Assembly: GCA_001567165.1 (NCBI GenBank)
Contig: LNFQ01000013.1
Span: 1 to 64,000 of the forward strand
Direction: 5' to 3'
DNA: 64,000 nucleotides
DNA from: Bacteroidetes bacterium OLB11
GTDB lineage: Bacteria > Bacteroidota > Bacteroidia > Chitinophagales > Chitinophagaceae
Position 1 is the first letter of the stretch. Every line of letters starts with the position of its first letter. The notes beneath the pieces are model-generated. The model was given only the letters and a program-made list of their open reading frames with translations, was not told the DNA's origin and searched no databases. Shown piece by piece: positions 1 through 8,360 of the stretch. The position numbers and the translations under genes were made by a program.

Positions 1-157
1 CATTGGGCTGGATAACTTTTTAAGGGACGACTAAATAGTATAAAGAAGGAATTACAAATTTATTAAAAATTTGAATGAGAATCTCTGAAATTTATCCTAA
101 AATAAGTATTCAATTATTTTTTTTATATCAAAAAAATAAATGCAATTTTTTAGAATA
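1..157. other. Non-coding edge downstream of the SCO gene
   Basis: AT-rich tail with several A and T runs. On the plus strand an open frame from base 2 ends with a stop at 32-34 and could be the last ten codons (IGLDNFLRDD) of a gene entering from the left, but it is too short to judge. No clear terminator hairpin is visible. Confidence 0.3.
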
Positions 158-752
158 TTAGTTTTCTTTCAATGATTGATTAATTGAGCTCAGCACGTGA
201 TTCACATCAATATCTCCTTCTTCTTGGCTGTATAATTGTCCATTTGGTTTGAAAACACTAATGATATTGGAATGTGAAAAATCAATAGGAGAAATTTTTT
301 TTATACTTCATAGAGAGTGCGTTGGCAAACTCATGCGTAGCATCTTCATCAGAGCGTAAAAAAATCCATTGAGGATCGCTCATTTTGTTTTTTATTGAAA
401 ACTCTTTTAAGTGTTCGGGTGTGTCAGTTTCAGGGTCAATAGAAACAAGCACGAGTGAGACTTTATCAATATTTTTTCGATCAATTTTTGATTCGATTGA
501 TTTCATTTTTGCTACTAAAATAGGACAAGCCGTTTTGCATGTTGTATAAATCATAACCACAACGAGTGTCTTTCCTTGAAGGTCTTTCAATTGAATGGTT
601 TGCCCTTCTTGGTTTTGCCACTGAGAGGTTAAGTTGAAGATAGAACTAGATGGAAGTTCGTTTGATGCTACTTTGCTTGAGGACGATTTGTTTGCATCTT
701 TACAAGAAGAAATAAGAAGAGTAAAGAGCAAAATATAATTTATGATTTTCAT
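158..752 (-). CDS. SCO1/SenC family copper chaperone lipoprotein (frameshifted)
   Basis: SCO proteins deliver copper to, or reduce thiols of, copper oxidases and reductases outside the inner membrane. The N-terminus is a lipoprotein signal ending in LISSC. The thioredoxin-like fold carries the CxxxC copper motif in TTCKTACP and the LVSIDPETDTPEHLKEF strand. The frame breaks in a run of eight T at 295-302. Removing one base restores an end containing DFSHSN, whose histidine is the third copper ligand of the family, and a stop at 158-160. It is the last gene of the operon with nirK, 19 bases after the FGE-like gene, so service to the copper nitrite reductase is the natural inference. The start at 752 puts the signal peptide first; an in-frame start at 809 would add a non-signal extension. 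Confidence 0.88.
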
Positions 753-771
753 AAAAAAAAGTTTAAAAATA

Positions 772-1622
772 TTAAGGTTTTGGAGAAGTAAAGGTTGTGT
801 CTTTAGCACATCGAAACCCTAAATTGGCAATGGTATAATTTGCTTTTATAGAGCCGCGTAGTGCGAATCGCATGAAGGCAGCATAATTCAATACATCAGT
901 AGCTGATGTGGCACTTGCAGCACAAAATAATCCTTTGTCGTCATATTGCCCACCGCGAGATTCGCCGGTTGTGAGAACGGAATTAAAATCGTCGGTCCAT
1001 TCCCATATCAGATCAAACATATTATAGACTCCCCAATAGTTTGGCTTTGTATTTTTCACTGCTTGAAATTGTCTGTCTTTTTGTAAATATAAGTCAATGA
1101 TTGCGTCAGAATATTGTGGTTTTTTTCTTGCATTGGGGCTCACTTCATCAGCCATTGCTACAAACTCCCATTCATCTAAAGTGGGCATTCGTTTATGAAC
1201 ACTTTTTGCAAATGCTTTGCAGGCAAACCATGACACTTCACATATTGGAGCATTTGCTAAAGCACTGTCTGAGAGTGTTGTATCGGAAGTCCATGATTTA
1301 AGATAGCTACTATCTGCAAAAATTCTTTTTATATTGGATTTTCTCCATTGAGGATTGGCAATCACAAACTCTAAATATTCTTGATTGGTAACGGGCCTTT
1401 CATCAATTAAAAAGGGTTCTACTTTTACTGATGCAGAGTCGGTACCATAAAATGTTTATATACCCCACCGGGTATATAAACCATTTTGGTATTGTTTTGT
1501 ACAGAAATTAAACTATCAGAAACAGCATTTGTTTTTTCTTTATCAATAATTTCATTATGTTCAATATTGCATGAACTGGCAATGGAAATCGCAATAAGGA
1601 AAAAATATTTTAAGTGCTTCAT
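772..1622 (-). CDS. Formylglycine-generating enzyme (SUMF1/FGE) family lipoprotein (frameshifted)
   Basis: The family ranges from sulfatase-activating oxidases to structural or accessory proteins. The lipoprotein signal ends in IASSC. FGE-fold landmarks are MVYIPGG near the start, the segment MPTLDEWEFVAMA, the WEWTDDF strand and the terminal NLGFRCAK. The frame breaks in a run of four A at 1449-1452; adding one base joins the pieces through YGTDSASVKVEPFLIDERPVT in the expected family order. It lies 27 bases after nirK and 19 before the SCO gene. No sulfatase is nearby, so a role in nitrite reductase assembly is more likely than sulfatase activation; this is inference from position only. Confidence 0.82.
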
Positions 1623-1649
1623 GATAAACTGTTTGTCATTGAGTGTTTT

Positions 1650-2708
1650 CTATTCGGCTGTTATTGCTCCTCCTGCTTTGAATACTTTATGATTAGCATC
1701 GCCTGTTACTTTTAGCTTACCGATACAACCTTTGTTGAAAGCTCTGGATAAAGAGTGGTCAACTAAAACATACTCACCTGGAACATCACATTTAAATTCG
1801 ACAATAGCAGAGCCACCGGCAGGAATCATTGTGGTTTGTATGTTGTGGGAAACTGTTGAGCCTCCTTCAAGATATACATTGTCGAATATTTCACCTATCA
1901 CATGGAAAGATGAGGTTAAGTTAGGTCCCCCATTTCCTACAAATAATCTTACTGTTTCGCCCACTTTTGCTTCAATCATATTGGCACCCAAAAGAGAGCC
2001 TTTTTTCCCATTAAATAATACATAATCTGGATTTTCAGCAACCGCTTTATCGTTGTCAAATTCTAAAAGACCTTTTTTTATTGTAGATGCTTTTGTGTAG
2101 AAATCACCTTGCATAATATAGTATTCTTTGTCGACAGGTTTCAAGCCACCGGCTGGTTCTACAAGAATTAAACCATACATTCCATTTCCAATGTGCATAG
2201 GGACTGGAGGTGCAGCACAGTGATAAACATAAAGACCTGGATTGATGGCTTTAAAAGTAAACGAGGCTTCTTTACCAGGAGCAGCAGTTGTAGCTGCAGC
2301 ACCACCACCAGGTCCTGTAACTGCGTGTAGGTCTATATTGTGAGGTAATACACTATTTGCTGAGTTTTTCAAATTTAAGGTTACTTCATCTCCTTCTCTG
2401 ATACGGATAAAGCTACCGGGTACGGTGTTGTTGAAAGTCCAAAAAGTGTAAGGAATACTATCTGCAATGATTCCTTCTATTTCGGTAGTTTCAAGGTTTA
2501 CAATCCATTTTTTAGGGCCTCTGTTTCCAACAGGAGCAGGAACATGTGGGGCGCCGGTTACTTCGGCAACTTGAGGTTCCCCCTCAGCCACCATGTTAAT
2601 GGCATTGTTAGAATTGCCGGAGCTTTGTTCTGCGTTTTTAGTTAAGCAGCTCGAAAGTCCCAAAAGCATTGTTGCGGTTGCGCAAAGCGCGAGATTTTTG
2701 ATTTTCAT
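1650..2708 (-). CDS. nirK: Copper-containing nitrite reductase NirK, lipoprotein form
   Basis: Reduces nitrite to nitric oxide, the committing step of denitrification, in the periplasm or anchored to a membrane. Two cupredoxin domains follow a lipoprotein signal (LSSC, Cys21). The metal sites are visible. Type 1 copper: His123, Cys164, His172, Met177 (in [11 protein letters not shown] and PMHIGNGM). Type 2 copper: His128, His163 and His318 (VDHSL). Catalytic Asp126 and the second-shell His269 (SFHVIGE) are also present. At 352 residues it is close to normal length and complete. It is the second gene of a four-gene minus-strand operon, preceded by a porin and followed by the FGE-like and SCO proteins. 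No nitric oxide reductase lies in the window. Confidence 0.96.
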   Translation of the reverse strand: MKIKNLALCATATMLLGLSSCLTKNAEQSSGNSNNAINMVAEGEPQVAEVTGAPHVPAPVGNRGPKKWIVNLETTEIEGIIADSIPYTFWTFNNTVPGSFIRIREGDEVTLNLKNSANSVLPHNIDLHAVTGPGGGAAATTAAPGKEASFTFKAINPGLYVYHCAAPPVPMHIGNGMYGLILVEPAGGLKPVDKEYYIMQGDFYTKASTIKKGLLEFDNDKAVAENPDYVLFNGKKGSLLGANMIEAKVGETVRLFVGNGGPNLTSSFHVIGEIFDNVYLEGGSTVSHNIQTTMIPAGGSAIVEFKCDVPGEYVLVDHSLSRAFNKGCIGKLKVTGDANHKVFKAGGAITAE

Positions 2709-2726
2709 TGTTTATAAATTTAAAAG

Positions 2727-4079
2727 TTAAAATTTTGATTTAATAAAGGTTGGGTTTACATTTAAAGAAAGCCATGCCCATTGTTGGTATTCTTTTCCTA
2801 GTGGAACACTTTTCAAATAATTTAAAGTTGGTGTGTTTAAATAAAATGAATAGCCTCCCATTAAAGTTGCAAATTTATTTATTTTATATGAGAATGATAA
2901 GTCAAGTTCTTGACCTAAGTCTCCATTATATACTTTTTTAGAAGTATCGATGACTTGATTTGGGGTGTAAAATTGATGAAATGCGGCAGAAAAGCCATGC
3001 CCATCTTTAGACTTATAGTTGAGTTTTAAATAGGTATCAGAGAGCCCCGCATTTTTATGAGTATTTCCAGAATAGTAATAATCCATGTATCCATAAAATT
3101 TATGACCTGTATGAAAATAAGGGTTGAAAGAATTGTTTTCTGAGATAGAAGTGCCCACATCATTTCCGCTAACAAAGTCGGAGCCGATTCCTAAATCCCA
3201 TTTTTTATCAAAATGATAAGCGGCATAAGCTGCAACTAGGTAAGCATTTGTTTGAAGCCCTTTAGGGTTGTTACTGTATTGATAATATAAAGAGGCATTT
3301 GCGGTCACTTTTTTACTATTATGAAAAAAATTAGCTCCTGCCGTTTGAGCGTAAATAGTTACAGTGTCTTTTGTGGTAGTTTGAGCTTGTTGAAAGCCTA
3401 AATTAGTTCCGAGAAATGTAAGTTTAGAATATTTTCCTAAAGGGATAGAGGCCCAAACGGTTTGCATCAATTTATAAGGAAATGCATCGGTGTTGCTGTA
3501 TAAGTTGCCTGTTGGATTGCTTAAATTGTTTCCATATAATGTTTTGTAATTTTGGTTGTAAGAAACAAACCCTTTTACTTCATATTTATTCATATTGAAG
3601 TGAAGTGAAATCGCATCATGCACTCGCCCTCCTTGAGCCCAATCAAGTTCTCCGAAAATTCTTTCATCATCAAGAGAGATAACTTGTCTTCCTAATTTGA
3701 TATTAAATTCTGGATTGACATTTAATTTGGTCCATGCCTCGTATAGTGCAAATCGATTGCCACTGTTTTCAGAACCTTGTACCATATTGGCTTGTCCCCA
3801 AATGCTGACTGTTTGAGGAGAAATGCGTACAGAGATAAGGTCGCTATAATTGTAGTCTAATTTGAGTCGAATGCGTTCACTAATGAGTGCAGCTGGCTTT
3901 TCGTTAGTGGCTAAAGGTCTGAACGCTCCATCTCTTAATTCAAAGCGAGTTCTTAATTGACCCGATATTTGAACTTCGTTTTCTTGGTCTTGTGCAGATG
4001 ATTTTATTGAAAAAAATGAAATCAAAATGCAAAGGAAAGTGTATTGTTTTATTTTAGTATTGAAAAATGAGAATAGCAT
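2727..4079 (-). CDS. Alginate-export family outer-membrane porin
   Basis: A 450-residue protein with a signal peptide (cleaved after FSIKSSAQ) followed by alternating hydrophobic and polar strands typical of a monomeric beta-barrel, and a terminal aromatic (last residue Phe). It resembles the Alg_export/DUF1302-like porins of Bacteroidota: LRTRFELRDGAFRP near the start and RQVISLDDERIFGELDWAQGGR in the first third. The substrate is unknown; as the first gene of the nirK operon, 18 bases upstream, it may pass nitrite or copper, which is inference. A weak -7 like element (TTCCTTTG) lies just upstream. Confidence 0.75.
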   Translation of the reverse strand: MLFSFFNTKIKQYTFLCILISFFSIKSSAQDQENEVQISGQLRTRFELRDGAFRPLATNEKPAALISERIRLKLDYNYSDLISVRISPQTVSIWGQANMVQGSENSGNRFALYEAWTKLNVNPEFNIKLGRQVISLDDERIFGELDWAQGGRVHDAISLHFNMNKYEVKGFVSYNQNYKTLYGNNLSNPTGNLYSNTDAFPYKLMQTVWASIPLGKYSKLTFLGTNLGFQQAQTTTKDTVTIYAQTAGANFFHNSKKVTANASLYYQYSNNPKGLQTNAYLVAAYAAYHFDKKWDLGIGSDFVSGNDVGTSISENNSFNPYFHTGHKFYGYMDYYYSGNTHKNAGLSDTYLKLNYKSKDGHGFSAAFHQFYTPNQVIDTSKKVYNGDLGQELDLSFSYKINKFATLMGGYSFYLNTPTLNYLKSVPLGKEYQQWAWLSLNVNPTFIKSKF

Positions 4080-4374
4080 AAAAAATTGTTATAAATTTAA
4101 TGCAAAGGAAACCACTATTTTTTCTTTGATTTATGATTAAAGTCATACAAAACCATTTACTAAAAAAATGGTTACTTTTTTGATTCTTTGTAACAAGAAA
4201 ATACTGCTTCAAAATGATACGATTGCCTTTATGTTTTTTTTGTACAAAAACTTGTTTGTATGTGGTATTCAAAAGCAAGCAGTAAATATTGACCAGCAAG
4301 TGAATTTTCAATTGTTGTCAAATATTCGGAGGTATGCCTTCTACAAAAAGGCGTTTTTGGAAATATAATATTCT
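4080..4374. other. Intergenic region upstream of the nirK operon, with a small hairpin
   Basis: Contains the operon promoter region and an inverted repeat at 4151-4173 (arms AACCATTT and AAATGGTT, loop 7). The hairpin is followed by a T run on the plus strand. It may be an operator for the operon or a terminator remnant. Open frames here overlap on both strands, have no recognisable content and were not accepted as genes. Confidence 0.4.
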
Positions 4375-4695
4375 TTATAATCTTTGCGGAGTGGATGTTG
4401 TGGAGTTTATATTGTGTGATTGGAATAAATAGTATGTCAATTGCCGGTTGTTCAATTCCATATTGACATTCACATTTGTACCTAGTGTTCCAAACACTTT
4501 CATGATAGTCGTAAATCTTGGTCTGTTGTAATATCCTCAATTTTAGAAATAGATGCTTTTTTTTAACGGCTACTAGTTCTCCTAATTCTTTTTGTGTCAA
4601 GTTGAGTTCTTGTCTTGCCACAATAAGTCGATCTGAATTTCGTATTTAAACGTTTTTAAGTCATTCAGTTCCATGTTTGCTAATGTGTTTGCCAT
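4375..4695 (-). pseudogene. Decayed XRE-type helix-turn-helix protein (antitoxin-like)
   Basis: The frame beginning MANTLANMELNDLKTF shifts into RLIVARQELNLTQKELGELV, a clear HTH start. It shifts again at a run of eight A (about 4563) into ASISKIEDITTDQDL, and a third time into TIMKVFGTLGTNVNVNMEL. In order these match an XRE/HigA-like domain of about 100 residues (LTQKELGEL, then SISKIE, then the terminal strand). Three changes of frame in 320 bases, against intact neighbours such as nirK and dxr, point to a pseudogene, although homopolymer errors are common elsewhere in this window. No intact toxin partner is visible. I cannot tell which antitoxin family it came from. Confidence 0.6.
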
Positions 4696-5022
4696 TCATA
4701 GTATAGTGTCATGCGGAACTGATTTAAATTTAATTGCTGTTATATTTATTTATTTTTTGTCTCCTAAATATTGTTTTCTTTTTCTACCTAAAATTATTAC
4801 TGAAAAACTTGAATTGGAAATCAACCTAATTCATCAAATTGATTGATTTTATTAAATATTTCCCATTTTACAATAAGGTCTAATTTAGGAGTCAATAACT
4901 TATATCGAATTGGTTGATGTGGAATGAATAATTTTAACCATTTCATATTTATTATTTTTTTATGAACTTATCTGCACAAATTTCTTAATTTTGCATACAT
5001 TTTAAAAATCGGACGAGATTAA
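4696..5022. other. Intergenic region between XRE remnant and dxr
   Basis: Mostly AT-rich. On the minus strand a 41-codon open frame (4821-4946, starting MKWLKLFIPHQPIRY) and an adjoining fragment SVIILGRKRKQYLGD lie directly upstream of the XRE remnant. They could be remains of a partner gene, but I recognise neither. The dxr promoter is at the right end. Confidence 0.3.
4986..4993 (+). promoter_or_regulatory. -7 promoter element for dxr
   Basis: TAATTTTG matches the Bacteroidota -7 consensus TAnnTTTG, 30 bases upstream of the dxr start. Confidence 0.55.
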
Positions 5023-6177
5023 ATGAGTAAAAGAAAGGTGGCTATATATGGAAGTACTGGTTCTATCGGAACGCAAGCACTTGAGGTAATCGATACTCAT
5101 AAAGAACTTTTTCAATTAGAAATTTTGAGTGCTCACTCTAATAGCCAATTGCTTATACAACAAGCGTTGAAATATAAGCCTAATATCGTGATTGTAAGTG
5201 ATGAATCAAAATATAAAGAAGTCAATGAAATTTTGTCAAAGGAGCAAATAAAAGTATTTGCAGGAGAGAAGTCGCTGATTGAAATTGCAGCAAGTGATGT
5301 TTACGATATTTTGCTGGCATCCATAGTGGGATTTGCGGGCTTATCATCTACGATAGCGGCTTTGGAGCAAGGGAAAACGGTAGCTTTAGCTAATAAAGAA
5401 ACTTTAGTAGTAGCTGGGGATATTGTGAACGAAACAATCAGGCTGACTCAAGGGAAAATTATTCCGGTTGATAGTGAACATTCTGCTATTTTTCAATGTC
5501 TATTAGGTGAAAAAATAGCGGATGTTGAAAAGATTATTTTGACCGCATCTGGGGGACCTTTTTTAGGTAAAAAAACGAATTTTTTAGTTAATGTTAAAAA
5601 AGACCATGCCTTGCAGCATCCTAACTGGGCTATGGGAGCTAAAATCACAATAGACTCTGCAACATTGATGAATAAAGGGCTTGAGATGATAGAAGCGAAA
5701 TGGCTTTTTCAACTTGAAAACGAACAAATTGAAGTCGTGGTTCATCCACAATCAATCATTCATTCTTTAGTGCAATTCAAAGACAGTAGCATGAAAGCTC
5801 AGTTAGGCTTGCCCGACATGAAATTGCCTATTCAATATGCTTTATCTTATCCTCAGCGTGTAGCAAATTCATTTAAACGATTTAGTTTTAAAGATTTTTC
5901 ATCACTCACATTTGAACAACCAGATTTGAAAACCTTTAGAAACTTAGCTCTTGCCATAGAAGCTATGGAAAAAGGCGGAAATATGCCCTGCGTATTAAAT
6001 GCAGCAAATGAAACGGTTGTGGCCGCATTTCTTAAAAATAAGATTGGCTTTTTAGAAATGAGCGATATAATAGAAAAATGTATGCAACAAATCTCATTCA
6101 TTTCAAAACCTTCATTGCACGATTACAATGAATGCAATTTTGAAACTCAAAAATTGGCATCATCTTTCATCAAATAA
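5023..6177 (+). CDS. dxr: 1-deoxy-D-xylulose 5-phosphate reductoisomerase
   Basis: Second enzyme of the MEP isoprenoid pathway; converts DXP to 2-C-methyl-D-erythritol 4-phosphate with NADPH and a divalent metal. The NADPH loop GSTGSIG (10-16) opens the protein. NKETL (124-128) and PVDSEHSA supply metal ligands Asp150 and Glu152, and NKGLEMIEA supplies Glu221. The flexible lid region is around HPNWAMGAK (199-207). The length (384) is normal and the frame intact. It is followed 15 bases later by rseP; dxr next to the site-2 protease is a common bacterial arrangement. Confidence 0.97.
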   Translation: MSKRKVAIYGSTGSIGTQALEVIDTHKELFQLEILSAHSNSQLLIQQALKYKPNIVIVSDESKYKEVNEILSKEQIKVFAGEKSLIEIAASDVYDILLASIVGFAGLSSTIAALEQGKTVALANKETLVVAGDIVNETIRLTQGKIIPVDSEHSAIFQCLLGEKIADVEKIILTASGGPFLGKKTNFLVNVKKDHALQHPNWAMGAKITIDSATLMNKGLEMIEAKWLFQLENEQIEVVVHPQSIIHSLVQFKDSSMKAQLGLPDMKLPIQYALSYPQRVANSFKRFSFKDFSSLTFEQPDLKTFRNLALAIEAMEKGGNMPCVLNAANETVVAAFLKNKIGFLEMSDIIEKCMQQISFISKPSLHDYNECNFETQKLASSFIK

Positions 6178-6192
6178 TTTTATAAAAATAAC

Positions 6193-7572
6193 ATGTATTT
6201 ACTAGCGATTGATTGGACAGAAGTTGGACTAAAAGCAGGGCAATTGATTTTGGCTCTTAGTATTTTAGTGATTCTGCATGAATTTGGACATTATATTACA
6301 GCTCGCATTTTTGGATGTCGTGTTGAAAAATTTTATTTATTTTTTGACCCTTGGTTTTCTTTGTTTAAAAAGAAAGTTGGTGACACCGAATATGGAGTGG
6401 GCTGGCTACCTCTTGGAGGATATGTGAAAATTGCCGGAATGATAGATGAAAGTATGGACAAAGAGGCTATGAAAAAAGAGCCTCAGCCTTGGGAATTTAG
6501 GACAAAACCAGCTTGGCAACGATTAATTATTATGCTGGGTGGTATTATTATGAATGTGATTGTAGCTATCGTTATTTATGCTTTTGTTCTTCAAATATGG
6601 GGCGATAAAAAAGTACCTACCGAATCAATCAAATATGGAATTGCCGTTACAGATAGCACTTTATATAAAATTGGGTTACGAAGTGGCGATCGCATTGTTT
6701 CGGTTGATGGAAAACCTGTAGAAGATTTTGAAAGAGCATTGAAAAGTATTTTGGTTGCTAATCAAGAAATAGTGGTTGACCGTAATGGGAAAGAGGAGAA
6801 GCTTAAGATACCTATTGACCTACTGGGGCAATTGATTGAGAATAAAAAACAAGGAAAAATTTCACTTATCGAACCTCGAAAACCTTCTATCGTTTTTTAT
6901 GTAGAAGACTCTTCAGCAGCATACCTTTCAGGGTTAAGAAAGGGTGATCGAATTATTCAAATTGATAGCTCGCCGGTGACGTTTCATGATGAAATCGTTC
7001 ATCTTTTAACATCTAAAAAAAATCAAAGAATCAATACCGTTGTTGTAAGAAATGGAGAAGATACTACACTCAGTTTGCCAGTAAACGCTGAAGGTAAAAT
7101 TGGGTTTGTCCCTTATGGATACAATTTTATGCAATTGGACAGCCTCGGCTGGATAAAAATGGTTACAGAAAAATATAGTTTTGTAAGCTCCTTTCCTGCA
7201 GCAGTTAAATTGTGTGTACAAGATGTGGTCGATTATGCTGTTCAACTTAAAAAGATGGTTCAGCCCAAAACAGGGGCATATAAAGGTATGGGAGGGTTTA
7301 AAGGGATTGCAAATGGCTTTTCGGGAAGTGAATGGAATTGGGAGAATTTTTGGAACTTTACAGCATTTATATCGATCGTTTTAGCCTTTATGAATTTGCT
7401 GCCAATTCCGGCTTTGGATGGTGGACATGTGGTGTTTACACTTTATGAAATGATTACAAGACGCAAGCCCAATGAAAAAGTATTGGAGTATGCTCAGTTA
7501 GTTGGAATGATTTTGTTGTTGCTTTTGATGGTTTATGCAAATGGAAATGATTGGTTTGGTTGGGGGAAATAA
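6193..7572 (+). CDS. rseP: Site-2 protease RseP (M50 family)
   Basis: Intramembrane zinc metalloprotease that cleaves transmembrane anchors, typically of anti-sigma factors, and clears signal peptide remnants. HEFGH (29-33) in the first membrane segment gives the two histidines and the catalytic glutamate. Two PDZ domains follow (about 150-215 and 230-300; SGLRKGDRIIQIDSSPV marks the second). The C-terminal membrane segment contains LLPIPALDGGH, with the third zinc ligand. At 459 residues it is full length. It forms an operon with dxr. Confidence 0.95.
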   Translation: MYLLAIDWTEVGLKAGQLILALSILVILHEFGHYITARIFGCRVEKFYLFFDPWFSLFKKKVGDTEYGVGWLPLGGYVKIAGMIDESMDKEAMKKEPQPWEFRTKPAWQRLIIMLGGIIMNVIVAIVIYAFVLQIWGDKKVPTESIKYGIAVTDSTLYKIGLRSGDRIVSVDGKPVEDFERALKSILVANQEIVVDRNGKEEKLKIPIDLLGQLIENKKQGKISLIEPRKPSIVFYVEDSSAAYLSGLRKGDRIIQIDSSPVTFHDEIVHLLTSKKNQRINTVVVRNGEDTTLSLPVNAEGKIGFVPYGYNFMQLDSLGWIKMVTEKYSFVSSFPAAVKLCVQDVVDYAVQLKKMVQPKTGAYKGMGGFKGIANGFSGSEWNWENFWNFTAFISIVLAFMNLLPIPALDGGHVVFTLYEMITRRKPNEKVLEYAQLVGMILLLLLMVYANGNDWFGWGK

Positions 7573-7581
7573 TGAAATGAA

Positions 7582-8357
7582 TTAATTGGGTACATAGTAC
7601 ACTTTTATTTTTCCAACAATAATAGGAGTTTCAATATAGATAGGAATTTTTCGTTTATCATTACTCACATAAACAGTCATTTCTTCGCCACCCCTAAAAA
7701 TAGTACCTTCAATTAGTTTTGGTTTTATTTTAAAGCAGTCAAAAGAGCCGTATTTTGTTTTAATCACTTGTTTTCCCATATATTTCAAATACAGCGAATA
7801 CATTTTATTATCGAGATATAAATCATAAGGAATAAAATCTCCCGTTTTGAATTGGTTATAATCAATATTGCGAGCGTAATAAATCATGGATAGCACATCT
7901 TGTACGCAGTCTGAAATTATTGTTTTGATATTGTTTGAAGTGGCAACATTTTTTTTCTCTATTAAAAAATTGCTTTATGATACATTTTATGACTGCCCTC
8001 TGAAACGTTTCGTGTAAATTGAATAGGGAGTAGGGTTGTCGTGTCCACAATGCTTTCATAAATATCTCGCACTTTGAAAAACCAATCATAAGAAGGATAA
8101 GTATTTCCAACTCCTGAAAGTAAAAATACTGGTTTGCCATCGTGTTTGCTAAGTGTGGTAGAAAAGGCGGCTTCTCCCGCTGGAACATAAACGCCAGCTA
8201 ATGTGTAGAATACATTGTATTTAATGAGTTCTCCATGAAAGATAGTGGTATTTTTTAGCTCACATTTTTGGAGACTTTGAGCACCTAAATTATTTATGGA
8301 AAAACTATAAAGAGTAGAGCATATTACAATTATTTTTAAAGAACAATAGCGTTGCAT
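7582..8357 (-). CDS. DUF3108 domain secreted protein (frameshifted)
   Basis: A signal peptide (ends NNLGAQ) is followed by a beta-rich domain starting GELIKYNVFYTLAGVYVPAGEA, typical of DUF3108, a Bacteroidota periplasmic family of unknown function. The frame breaks in a run of six A at 7964-7969; one added base joins HKAIF to LIEKKNVATSN and then to GDFIPYDLYLDNKMY, giving a protein of about 258 residues. It starts 3 bases after the stop of the PBP1A gene, so the two are co-transcribed, which suggests an envelope role. Confidence 0.7.
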
Positions 8358-8360
8358 TTT

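Noticed and set aside
1101-1301. Plus-strand open frame inside the FGE-like gene
   Set aside because: Fully overlaps a gene with clear family motifs on the other strand; no signal or domain of its own.
4126-4140. FNR/CRP-like palindrome (TTGAT ... ATTAA) upstream of the nirK operon
   Set aside because: The inner spacing is one base off the TTGATNNNNATCAA pattern and one arm is imperfect; with such AT-rich DNA this is expected by chance.
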